Part shown: piece by piece, positions 26,042 to 34,164 of the stretch
Layout: the number at the start of each line of letters is the position of its first letter
Position numbering within the stretch: position 1 is the stretch's first letter
DNA from: Leucobacter chromiireducens subsp. chromiireducens
GTDB taxonomy: Bacteria > Actinomycetota > Actinomycetes > Actinomycetales > Microbacteriaceae
Length of the DNA stretch: 64,000 nucleotides
NCBI RefSeq assembly: GCF_016758255.1
Contig: NZ_QYAD01000001.1
Location: 1,151,171 to 1,215,170, forward strand
Direction: 5' to 3'
Notes under the pieces: model-generated
What the model was told of the DNA's origin: nothing
Database searches by the model: none
What the model saw: the letters and a program-made list of their open reading frames with translations, nothing else
Made by a program: the position numbers and the translations under genes

Positions 26042-26063
26042 GGCGGTACTTGTGGCGGTACTT
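26042..26063. promoter_or_regulatory. Right arm-type integrase sites
   Basis: GGCGGTACTT at 26042-26051 and 26054-26063, 12 bp apart, mirroring the pair at 18232-18253. Confidence 0.65.
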
Positions 26064-26096
26064 CGGCGGAATCGGGGCGAAATGGGGAAAGCGAAA

Positions 26097-26133
26097 GGCC
26101 CCTGATCTGGTGAAGAACACCTGATCAGGGGCC
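26097..26133 (-). terminator. Element-borne replacement terminator for tRNA-fMet
   Basis: An 11-bp perfect stem GGCCCCTGATC / GATCAGGGGCC with a 15-nt loop, followed by TTTC on the minus strand. Its stem resembles the chromosomal hairpin at 18031-18066, but loop and outer pairs differ. It sits just inside attR and ends the tRNA transcript. Confidence 0.8.
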
Positions 26134-26142
26134 AATCTCATC

Positions 26143-26181
26143 GTTGCGGGGGCAGGATTTGAACCTACGACCTCCGGGTTA
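26143..26181. repeat. attR: 39-bp repeat within tRNA-fMet
   Basis: Exact copy of 18074-18112. Here it completes the functional tRNA gene. Confidence 0.92.
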
Positions 26182-26217
26182 TGAGCCCGGCGAGCTACCG
26201 AACTGCTCCACCCCGCG
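26144..26217 (-). tRNA. Initiator tRNA-fMet (anticodon CAU)
   Basis: A cloverleaf can be folded. The acceptor CGCGGGG pairs with CCCCGCA leaving the C1-A72 mismatch that marks initiator tRNA; the anticodon stem CCGGG-CTCATAA-CCCGG has the three consecutive G-C pairs of initiators; the T-loop is GTTCAAATC. CCA is not encoded. The 3' half is supplied by the integrated element. Confidence 0.96.
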
Positions 26218-26228
26218 GCACATGTATT

Positions 26229-26258
26229 ACTTTAGCACGGCCCCTCCACGAGCACGAA
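26229..26258 (-). promoter_or_regulatory. Promoter of tRNA-fMet
   Basis: -10 TAAAGT (26234-26229) and -35-like TTCGTG (26258-26253) with an 18-bp spacer, 12 nt before the tRNA 5' end. Confidence 0.5.
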
Positions 26259-26326
26259 TCGAGGCCCGTTTTCGCTTGTGGACGGCGTGTCGCACCGAGT
26301 CGCGAAGTGCCCGAAGATCGCTGAAC

Positions 26327-26344
26327 GGCGCATGAACATGCGCC
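26327..26344. promoter_or_regulatory. Perfect palindrome GGCGCATG-AA-CATGCGCC
   Basis: 8-bp arms with a 2-bp centre, 35 bp upstream of the thioester-domain surface protein gene. A candidate operator or leader hairpin. Confidence 0.45.
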
Positions 26345-26378
26345 GAACGCCCATACGGGCGCTGACGAAGGGAGCGCG

Positions 26379-29300
26379 ATGAGACTGCGGCGAAACCGGG
26401 GAATTCCTGGCACATGGGGGTGGCGGGCTGGGCGTCCCGCTCGTGACGGCCCACCCCAAAACTCGAGGAGGCCCGGCATCGTGACCCGAGCAGCGCACCT
26501 GGTGCTCCTCGGTGTGCTGTTGGGCGGTGGCCTCGTCGCAACGGCGGATGCCCCGGCACGCGCCCTGCCTCGCGGCGAAACCATGACCTTTCCGGGGGGC
26601 CTCGTCATTTCGAACTATGTGATGCCGAACGGGAAGCGCGCGTACTGTATCGAGATTCAGTTTGGTGAGCCGACCGGCAACCTCCTCGCGGGCACTCAGA
26701 CGGGGTCGCTTCCGGGGCGTACGGGGCAGCTGCATGCCTGGAGTGATCCGCACGGAATGCGTCAGCTGAACTATCTCATTGATACGCGCGGCCAGACACG
26801 AGATCCCTGGCAGGCGGCCGCCGTGCAGATCACGGTGTGGCGCATGCGTGAGAACTTTCGCGCGGGCAATCCCTATCTCAACTCCCGAATTGCGATTCTC
26901 AATCGTTCTGCGGAGGGGCGGCGGCTGATCGCGTTCTCGGATGCGCTGTACCAGGAAGCAAAGACACGGGCAGTTCGGCCCGTGCCTGCTACGCCGGTGA
27001 CCGGCAAACTCTCGTTGACGCAGGTGCCGGACGCCAAGAGTCGCCAGATGCGAGTGAGCTACCCCGCAGGCACGACCGAACTCTCTGTGACCGGCGGGCG
27101 GTTTGAACGCACAGGAGACGCGCGATTGGCGGTGAGTGGTGGCGCCGGAACTCAGGTTATCGCCGTGAGTACGGGGGCTGAGCGAGTCGAGGTCGCTGGG
27201 CGGTGGGCCAAGAACGGCATGCGCGGCTGGGAGTCGCGGCTCACGGTGCACGATACGCGCACGGCGGCGGGGGCGAGCGCGCAGCGGATCGCGGTTGCCG
27301 TCGGCGCCTCAGCCGTTCCGCAGCTCAGCGGTCGGCTTGCCGCGGTATCGGCGACGCCACCGCCACCGCCCGCACCGCCCCGAGTCAGCTCGCGCGCGCA
27401 ACCGGCGGCAGAGATTGGTGGCGTGATGCGCGATGAGCTGCATGTTTCGGCCGTGCCCGGAACTCGCGCAGAGATGTGGCCCGGCGCGGAAGGCGAGTTC
27501 ACGGCTTATCTCTTTCCGGAGGCGGGGGAGCCGAAGTATGACACGAACTGGGAAGTGATTCGCGAGACCGAGACGACACCTCAATCTCGGCCCGACGAGG
27601 ACGCAGACGGAGGCAAGGCGGGGAACCTCAGTGGGGGAAGCGAGGGCGCTCCCGATACCCCGCCGGAACGCTTGACCGATAGGCCTCGGCTCTCAGCGGT
27701 GCCTGAACAGGTGGAACGAACCCCGCAGGATGACCAAGATCCGGGACCGGACGACGGTCGGAGTGATGATGCGTTGTGGGACGGAGACGGCGAGGCACCC
27801 GGTGCGACGGTGAACGAGGACGAGGTGGCACCCGGTACGACAGTGAACGGGGACGCCGCAGGAGTAACGGGAACGATGCTGCCGCCGCGATCACCCGCCC
27901 CAGTGCTCTGGACGGCGGAAGAGATTGCGGCGATGTCGCCGAAGGAACGGTGCGTGGCGCAGCCGGTCGCGCGCCAGGCTGGAATCCCGATCACCGGTCT
28001 CGGCGTCTTCCGTAGCCGGGATATCCCCGTGAAGTCCTCGGGTACGGTGCACTGGGTGGAGCGAGTCATGGTTGCAGGAAAACCAGTGCACACCGGCACC
28101 TGCGGGGTAGCGAACGAGACCACGCAGATCTCGCGCCCGGGTGTCGTCACGAAAGCGCAGGAGCGGGCGCGAGTGGGCGAAGCCATCAGTGACACCGCAG
28201 TCGTGAGTGGAAAGCTCGCGGCCGGTGCCCGCTACAGTCTGCTCTTCGATGCCTACCGTGAGGCGTATGGCCCAGACGGGACCCCACAGTGCGTGCCTGA
28301 GCAGCGCATCTTCCGTTCCCCGCGCGTGCCCGTCACAGCGGCCGGGGAGGTGCAGTCGCCCGCATTTCCGGTCAGGTGGGCGCACGGGCAGCGTATCTGG
28401 TGGGTGGAATCGCTGTTTCTCGACAGCCTCGATCGATCGCAGCTGATTCATGCGGGTGCGTGCGGGCTGCCCAACGAGACCACCACGATCGACCGCCCAA
28501 CCCTGACCACGCACGCCCCCGAGCGCGTTGCGGTGGGAGACCGGATCAGCGACACGGCGGAAATCAGCGAAGGCGCGGGCGTTGGAGCTGACACAAGATG
28601 GGAGGTGACCTTTGCCGGCTATCGGGGCACCGCTGCCGAAGCCGCGACGAAGCCGCAGTCAGCGGAAGGAGCGAGCACCGAGGCGCCCAGTTGCGGCCCC
28701 GAAAATCTGCTCTTTGAGACCGGCCCGACCGCGGTAGACGGTGCGGGGACGTATGTGTCGCGTCCGGTCGAGGTGCAACCCGACTGGGCAGGGACGATCT
28801 GGTGGGTCGCGACGCTGTGGCTGAACGAGAGCGGCGAACGTATCCCTGTGGAGCGTGGCGTCTGCGGCGACCTCACCGAGAGCACGCAGGTCCTGCCGCC
28901 AGCGCTCACCACGCACGCATCGAGCATTGCGGCAATCGGTGAACAGCTCAGCGACGTTGCCGAAGTGTCTGGTGAACTCTCCACGAGGCCCGGCCTTGTG
29001 CACGAAGTGGTGTTCGAGGGCTACCGTGGCAGCTCGGCGCAGACGGGAACCGCGGAAGCCACCTGCACCGCTGAAAACCGAGTGTTCACGACCCCCGCGA
29101 CCCTCATAGCGCAGCCCGGGAGCGTGCGTGCACCGCAGCTCACCGCGCTGCCCGAGTACGGAGATACCGTTTGGTGGGTCGCCGTGCTGACGCAACGTGC
29201 GGACAGCGCACCAGCTGGGACCGGCACGGAGCTCGCCCGCGGCGTGTGCGGCGACCCGGACGAGACCACCACGATCCTGCGGCCGAGCGTGCGCACCGAA

Positions 29301-29825
29301 GCGATGGGCGCCGTGGCGATCGGAGAGGAGGTGTACGACACCGCGATTGTGGAGGGGCGCCTTGCAGAACGCGACGGGATCGAGTTCCGTGTGCGATTCA
29401 CCGCGTACGCAGCAGAGCCCGACGGCAGCCTGAATTGCACACCCGAGCGCGAAATCCCGGAGTACTCAGACCCAGACGGGGTGATCGTCACCGGACCAGG
29501 CACCTACGAGTCACGCCGCGTTCCCGCGCGTGCCGATCGCACCGGAGTCGGTGGGTTCGTCGAGACGCTCGTGATGACGGAGGGTGGTCAGGAAACTGTC
29601 GTCCACCAGGGGACGTGCGGCGCCCCAGGCGAGTTCTTTACCGTGCAGGCCGCGGAAGCCGAACACCCACCGACGCCCGAGCCACTCAGCCGTACCGGGG
29701 GAGACACGCTTCCCCTGCTCGCCGTCGCCGGACTGCTGCTCTCTGCTGCGCTCGCCGCAGCGGTCCTGCGAATCGCTCGCTCGCACCGGGCACGAAACAC
29801 GGAACTCGGTATCGAACGACGCTAA
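26379..29825 (+). CDS. Thioester-domain (Cys-Gln) surface protein with repeats and C-terminal anchor
   Basis: The ATG at 26379 follows GGGAG. The 1148-residue secreted protein has a long N-region before the signal helix (LVLLGVLLGGGLVATA). The thioester domain follows: Cys90 in RAYCIEIQF and Gln130 in AAAVQITVWRM, positioned as in TQXA adhesins that bind host or surface amines covalently. A Pro-rich and acidic linker follows, then about five repeats of about 115 residues (first one partial, from nt 27900), each with ISDTA-like, WWV and a Cys pair ending in CG-x3-ETT. The C-terminus has LSRTGGD, a membrane helix and basic residues, a variant LPxTG/LAxTG sorting signal. The ligand is unknown. 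Confidence 0.82.
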   Translation: MRLRRNRGIPGTWGWRAGRPARDGPPQNSRRPGIVTRAAHLVLLGVLLGGGLVATADAPARALPRGETMTFPGGLVISNYVMPNGKRAYCIEIQFGEPTGNLLAGTQTGSLPGRTGQLHAWSDPHGMRQLNYLIDTRGQTRDPWQAAAVQITVWRMRENFRAGNPYLNSRIAILNRSAEGRRLIAFSDALYQEAKTRAVRPVPATPVTGKLSLTQVPDAKSRQMRVSYPAGTTELSVTGGRFERTGDARLAVSGGAGTQVIAVSTGAERVEVAGRWAKNGMRGWESRLTVHDTRTAAGASAQRIAVAVGASAVPQLSGRLAAVSATPPPPPAPPRVSSRAQPAAEIGGVMRDELHVSAVPGTRAEMWPGAEGEFTAYLFPEAGEPKYDTNWEVIRETETTPQSRPDEDADGGKAGNLSGGSEGAPDTPPERLTDRPRLSAVPEQVERTPQDDQDPGPDDGRSDDALWDGDGEAPGATVNEDEVAPGTTVNGDAAGVTGTMLPPRSPAPVLWTAEEIAAMSPKERCVAQPVARQAGIPITGLGVFRSRDIPVKSSGTVHWVERVMVAGKPVHTGTCGVANETTQISRPGVVTKAQERARVGEAISDTAVVSGKLAAGARYSLLFDAYREAYGPDGTPQCVPEQRIFRSPRVPVTAAGEVQSPAFPVRWAHGQRIWWVESLFLDSLDRSQLIHAGACGLPNETTTIDRPTLTTHAPERVAVGDRISDTAEISEGAGVGADTRWEVTFAGYRGTAAEAATKPQSAEGASTEAPSCGPENLLFETGPTAVDGAGTYVSRPVEVQPDWAGTIWWVATLWLNESGERIPVERGVCGDLTESTQVLPPALTTHASSIAAIGEQLSDVAEVSGELSTRPGLVHEVVFEGYRGSSAQTGTAEATCTAENRVFTTPATLIAQPGSVRAPQLTALPEYGDTVWWVAVLTQRADSAPAGTGTELARGVCGDPDETTTILRPSVRTEAMGAVAIGEEVYDTAIVEGRLAERDGIEFRVRFTAYAAEPDGSLNCTPEREIPEYSDPDGVIVTGPGTYESRRVPARADRTGVGGFVETLVMTEGGQETVVHQGTCGAPGEFFTVQAAEAEHPPTPEPLSRTGGDTLPLLAVAGLLLSAALAAAVLRIARSHRARNTELGIERR

Positions 29826-29904
29826 TCTGCAGGTCACATGCAGTTCGTCCTAATCGAATTCATAGCTTTCGGGGCCAAGCTAGAGACACACGAAGGGAGC
29901 TCAC

Positions 29905-31650
29905 ATGACTACCACCCCCGAGAGCCAGGGCACAGACCGCGAGGACGCGGTGACCCCCACGACGCCCGCCGCGCCCGGTGACGGCCTGACCCCGCCGCAC
30001 GCGCCGACGCAGGGAGCGACTGAGGGCACTGCGCCGAGCGCCGTGCCCGAGGCCCCGGGGGCGCAGCCCCAGCAGGCGCAGGCACCGGCTGTTCAGACGC
30101 CGGCTCCGCAGCCCGTGAGCGCCCCGGCACCGCAGTACGCGCCGCACGCAACCGCTGACGTTCAGCAGCCGCAGCACCAGCAGCACGCTGTTCCGCAGCA
30201 GCCCGTCGCGCAGCAGCACGCGGTGCAGCAGCCGGCCGGCGCTCAGCAGCACGCTGCACACCAGCAGCACGCCACGCAGCCGACCGTTCAGCTGCCGGAG
30301 CACGGGGTGCCGTCGGGGCTCGGTATCCCGGCCCCCGCGCAGCAGGGCGCTTCGGGCGGCGCGGGGGGCACCGGCACGCCCGGTGAGGCATTCGGTGCTG
30401 CGGCAGTGCCCGCGGGCGGCTCGGCCCACCCGAAGTCGCGCACGGGCTCGCTGCTCGCTGGCCTCGCGATCGGCGCCCTCCTCGGTGGCCTCGTGGGCGG
30501 CGGCGTCGCGGCGCTCGTCTCCTCCAACAATGCACCGCAGAACCAAGCACAGGGCGGCACGATCACTCTCAACAATGCGGAGAACGCGACTGCGATCTCC
30601 GGTGTCGCCGCGGTCGCAACGCCGAGCGTCGTCACGCTCGAGGTATCGGGTGGGAACGCGAGCGGCTCCGGCTCGGGCGTGATCTACAGCGAAGATGGGT
30701 ACATCATCACGAACGCCCACGTGGTCACCCTCGACGGGGCCGCGATGCAGGACGCAAACGTGCGGGTCAAGTTCAGCGACGGCCGGATTCTCAGCGGCTC
30801 GGTCGTGGGTGTCGACCCCTACGCCGACCTCGCTGTAGTGAAGGTCGACGCGACCGGGTTGCCCGCAATCAAGGTCGCGGACTCGGACAAGCTTGATGTC
30901 GGCGATCTGACGGTAGCTATTGGCGCGCCGCTGAACCTCGCGAACACTGTGACGAGTGGTGTCGTCAGTGCGCTGAACCGAGGCATTTCGGTCGGCAGCC
31001 CGCTGATTCCACAGGATCCGACGCCGCAGCAGGACGACGAGCAGCAGAGCCCAGGCTTCCCCTGGGACTTCCGGTTCGGACTGCCCGACAACGGCCAGCA
31101 GCAGGAAGAGCAGCAGCAGCAACAGCAGTCCGGCGGTGGCGCCGTGACCCTGCCGGTCATTCAGACAGATGCGTCGATCAACCCGGGCAACTCGGGCGGC
31201 GCGCTGCTCAACGGCAAGGGCGAACTGATTGGCATCAACGTCGCGATCGCTTCGGCGGCCGCCTCGAACGGCGCGGCGGGCAGCGACGGACTGGGCTTCG
31301 CGATCCCCGCGAACCTGGCGACGCGTGTTGCCGATGCGATCATCGCCGGTGAACAGCCCTCGCACGGCCTGCTGGGAGCCTCGGTTGCAGACTCCACGCA
31401 GGACACTGACGAGGATGCGGGGCACGCAGGTGGGTTGCTCGTTGATGTGACTCGCGACGGGGCCGCTGCCAAGGCTGGACTCAAGGCGGGTGACGTAGTC
31501 ACTGCGGTGGACGGCGTGCCTGCAGTGAGCGGTACCTCGGTATCGGCGCTCATCCGCATGCACGAGGGCGGGAGCACCGTGAAGATCGATTACCTCCGCG
31601 GGGGCAAGGCCGGTCAGACAGAGGCCACGCTCGGCAAGTTGGAGTGGTAG
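29905..31650 (+). CDS. HtrA/DegP-like membrane-anchored serine protease with PDZ domain
   Basis: The 581-residue protein is led by GAAGGGAG. The cytoplasmic N-terminus (about 170 residues) is very rich in Pro, Gln, His and Ala. One transmembrane helix (SLLAGLAIGALLGGLVGGGV) and a trypsin-like domain follow, with His272 (TNAHVV), Asp308 (YADLAVV) and Ser430 (PGNSGGA). A Gln-rich insertion (QQQEEQQQQQQ) lies before the serine strand. A C-terminal PDZ domain binds substrate tails. The role is envelope protein quality control; the poly-Gln/His N-terminus is atypical in length. Confidence 0.92.
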   Translation: MTTTPESQGTDREDAVTPTTPAAPGDGLTPPHAPTQGATEGTAPSAVPEAPGAQPQQAQAPAVQTPAPQPVSAPAPQYAPHATADVQQPQHQQHAVPQQPVAQQHAVQQPAGAQQHAAHQQHATQPTVQLPEHGVPSGLGIPAPAQQGASGGAGGTGTPGEAFGAAAVPAGGSAHPKSRTGSLLAGLAIGALLGGLVGGGVAALVSSNNAPQNQAQGGTITLNNAENATAISGVAAVATPSVVTLEVSGGNASGSGSGVIYSEDGYIITNAHVVTLDGAAMQDANVRVKFSDGRILSGSVVGVDPYADLAVVKVDATGLPAIKVADSDKLDVGDLTVAIGAPLNLANTVTSGVVSALNRGISVGSPLIPQDPTPQQDDEQQSPGFPWDFRFGLPDNGQQQEEQQQQQQSGGGAVTLPVIQTDASINPGNSGGALLNGKGELIGINVAIASAAASNGAAGSDGLGFAIPANLATRVADAIIAGEQPSHGLLGASVADSTQDTDEDAGHAGGLLVDVTRDGAAAKAGLKAGDVVTAVDGVPAVSGTSVSALIRMHEGGSTVKIDYLRGGKAGQTEATLGKLEW

Positions 31651-31683
31651 ACACCGAGCGAGCTGCGTGACGCGGCACGCACA

Positions 31684-31717
31684 GCGGGCGCATTCCCTTT
31701 CGGGGGAGTGCGCCCGC
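31684..31717 (+). terminator. Terminator after HtrA-like gene
   Basis: A 9-bp stem GCGGGCGCA / TGCGCCCGC extended by inner TTCCC/GGGGGA pairing, 33 bp past the stop. Confidence 0.8.
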
Positions 31718-31766
31718 AGTGCGTTCACTGCGGCCCGCACAGCGAAATCCTCTACAGTGGGGGACG

Positions 31767-34133
31767 ATGAGTACCCCCGGTTTTACCTTCGCGCAGGGCA
31801 ATCTTGCCAAGCTACTCGCGCTGCCCAAGTACCTGCTGTCCGCGCTGCTCGCGTGGTTCGTTCCCCGCGCTGATTCTCGGTGGGTGTTCGGAAGCGGGGC
31901 CGGTGTTGGCGAGGGGGCGCTCGCGGTTGCTCGCGCCTTGCGAATCCAGGATTCGGCGGCGGAGATTGTCTGGTTGACCGGCTCCGAATCAGAGGCCGAG
32001 GCCGCACGCGCCGAAGGCTTCTCATCCGTGCCTCGCCGCGGTTGGGCGGGGTACTGGGCCACACTCCGTGCTGGTCAGATCGTCGTCACGCACGGGCTTG
32101 GTGACGCGAATCGCTTCGGTGTCATGCGTGGTCGCATCATTCAGCTCTGGCACGGCGCACCGCTCAAGCGACTGCATCTCGATTCACCGGTCACGACCAC
32201 AGTGCGCGGGCCCGCCCCGGTACGCGCGCTGCTGCGGCGCATGTACCTCGCCGGCTCGCGGGAAGTGGATCTGTTCGTTGCTGGCTCCCCGCTTGCGGCC
32301 GACCGACTGCGTTCTGCCTTCCGCGTCCCACCGGGCAAGGTGCGGGTGCTCGGAGATCCGCGCGACGACGCACTCGCGGCGCAGGCCGCGGATCCCGGGC
32401 TCGCGGCAGAGGCTCGAGCTCGCGTCGTCGCCCTGCTCGGGGGAGCGCCCGGGCTTGCGGCCGCGTCGTCGATCCTGCTGTACGCGCCGACCTGGCGTGA
32501 CGGCGCGGTGGACCCTGCCGTCCCGACAGCAGCCGAGGCGGGCCAGATCGCTGAGACGCTCGAGCAGCTTGACGCCCACCTCGTCGTGCGTTCGCACCCG
32601 TTGGGCCATGGTGACTACGCGCATCTGCGCGGGCCGCGCATCCATCTGCTCGGCTCCGAGATCGTCCGAGATGTCACACCTCTGTTGGGTGGCTTCGACA
32701 CCGTCATCACCGACTACTCGTCGATTGCGCTCGACTTCTCGCTGCTGGGGCGCCCGATCGTTTGGTTCGCTCCAGATCTCCAGGACTACGGCTCAGCTCG
32801 TGGGCTCTATGAGCCGCTTGAAGTGACGAGCGGCGGTCGTGTTGCGCAGGACTGGACGGCGGCGCTCGCACGAATCGCAGAATTGCGCCCGGGGTCGCCC
32901 GCGCATCGCGCCGCGGAGGCAGAGACCCGCGAGCTCGCCGCTCGCTTCCACGCGTATCCGGAGGGGAACGCCGCCGACCGCGTGCTTGCGGCGATCACTC
33001 AATTGCGACTTCCCGCCGCACAGATTGTCCCTCCCGGAGGCGTCTTCTTTGAGAGCTTCTATGGGCGGCAGGTGAGCTGCAACCCGCTGGCGCTCGACGC
33101 CGAGATCGCACGAACCTTCCCCGGGCTGACGCGCTATTGGAGCGTGACGAGCGAGCGGCAGGTCGTGCCGAGTGGCGCGATCCCGGTGCTCGTCGGCGGC
33201 GCCGAGTGGCATGCGGCGCGGCGCGGGGCGCAGCTGCTCGTCGTCAATGATTGGCTGCGGTACCGCTTCCGCCGTCGCCGCGGGCAAACCGTCCTGCAGA
33301 CCTGGCACGGCACCATGCTGAAGCATCTCGCGCTCGGGCGCCCGAATGTTGGACTGCGCACGCGTCTCGCGATCCGACGCGAGAGCCGCCGATGGAGCCT
33401 CATGCTCTCGCAGAATCCTCACTCGACGGAGCAATTCCGTTCAAGTTACGCGTTCCGCGGTGAAATCCTGGAGCTCGGATATCCGCGCGCCGATCGGCTC
33501 GCGAATGCCACGATCGGTGCAGAGCGGAACCCGATCGCGGTGCGCTCTGCGCGGGCTGCGCTTGATGTACCAAGCGGCGCACGCGTGCTCGCGTACACCC
33601 CGACGTGGCGTGATGGCGGAGTCACCGTCGTGGACGACCTCAACGTGCAGATGCTCGCTGCGGAGTTGGGGGAGGACTGGGTGATCGTTGCACGCGGGCA
33701 CACCCGCACGCATGGCTTTGGGGGCTACGGAGGTGCGGCCGCACGGGTCATCGACGCATCGGCTCACCCCGATGTGAACGACGTGATTCTTGCCGCAGAT
33801 TTGCTCGTCACGGACTACTCATCGATCATGTTCGATGCGGCGGTGGCGCGGGTGCCGATGCTCTTTTTCGTGCCGGATCTCGCGGCGTATCGCGACCGCG
33901 AGCGCGGTTTCACCTTCGATTTCGAGCGAGAGGCTCCCGGTCCACTTCTCAGTGAGCGGTCTGAGGTCGTGGCGTGCGCCGCTGAGTGGGCCGAACAGGG
34001 CGCACACGCGAGCTGGCTCAAGCCCGAGCGAGCGGAAGCCTGGCGCGAGCGCTTCGCCCCCCACGACGACGGTCACGCCGCAGAGCGGGTGGTTGCCGCG
34101 CTCCGCGAGCGTGGAGCGCTGGCGGCCCAGTAG
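31767..34133 (+). CDS. Two-domain CDP-glycerol glycerophosphotransferase-like protein (teichoic-acid type)
   Basis: The ATG at 31767 lies just after TACAGT (31753-31758), suggesting a nearly leaderless transcript. The 788-residue protein contains two tandem TagB/TagF-like domains. Domain 1 has QLWHGAPLKRL, YAPTWRDG and ITDYSSIALDF; domain 2 has QTWHGTMLKHL, YTPTWRDGG and VTDYSSIMFD. These His and Asp/Ser motifs belong to the glycerol/ribitol phosphate polymerase active site, and both domains keep them. The likely role is cytoplasmic synthesis of a polyol-phosphate wall polymer. No tag/tar neighbours are present. Confidence 0.85.
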   Translation: MSTPGFTFAQGNLAKLLALPKYLLSALLAWFVPRADSRWVFGSGAGVGEGALAVARALRIQDSAAEIVWLTGSESEAEAARAEGFSSVPRRGWAGYWATLRAGQIVVTHGLGDANRFGVMRGRIIQLWHGAPLKRLHLDSPVTTTVRGPAPVRALLRRMYLAGSREVDLFVAGSPLAADRLRSAFRVPPGKVRVLGDPRDDALAAQAADPGLAAEARARVVALLGGAPGLAAASSILLYAPTWRDGAVDPAVPTAAEAGQIAETLEQLDAHLVVRSHPLGHGDYAHLRGPRIHLLGSEIVRDVTPLLGGFDTVITDYSSIALDFSLLGRPIVWFAPDLQDYGSARGLYEPLEVTSGGRVAQDWTAALARIAELRPGSPAHRAAEAETRELAARFHAYPEGNAADRVLAAITQLRLPAAQIVPPGGVFFESFYGRQVSCNPLALDAEIARTFPGLTRYWSVTSERQVVPSGAIPVLVGGAEWHAARRGAQLLVVNDWLRYRFRRRRGQTVLQTWHGTMLKHLALGRPNVGLRTRLAIRRESRRWSLMLSQNPHSTEQFRSSYAFRGEILELGYPRADRLANATIGAERNPIAVRSARAALDVPSGARVLAYTPTWRDGGVTVVDDLNVQMLAAELGEDWVIVARGHTRTHGFGGYGGAAARVIDASAHPDVNDVILAADLLVTDYSSIMFDAAVARVPMLFFVPDLAAYRDRERGFTFDFEREAPGPLLSERSEVVACAAEWAEQGAHASWLKPERAEAWRERFAPHDDGHAAERVVAALRERGALAAQ

Positions 34134-34164
34134 CGCTCGCGCCGGCCTCGCCCGTGTGGCGCGG

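Larger units (their letters stand above)
18074..26181. mobile_element. Integrative and mobilizable element in tRNA-fMet (8.1 kb)
   Basis: The element is bounded by 39-bp identical direct repeats that equal the 3' half of the initiator tRNA gene; the intact tRNA is kept at the right end. Contents in order: arm repeats, tyrosine integrase, structured RNA, AlpA-like protein, iteron array, HUH Rep, a coiled-coil protein, oriT-like repeats, MobC, relaxase, terminator, lipoprotein cargo, XRE regulator, arm repeats and a terminator copy. No type IV secretion, coupling protein or FtsK-like gene is present, so transfer would need a helper. Rep plus iterons imply that it can replicate as a circle after excision. 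Confidence 0.92.

Noticed and set aside
18074..26181. Prophage or self-transmissible conjugative element
   Set aside because: No capsid, terminase, lysis, FtsK/TraG-like or VirB genes; only Rep, MobC and relaxase support a mobilizable element.
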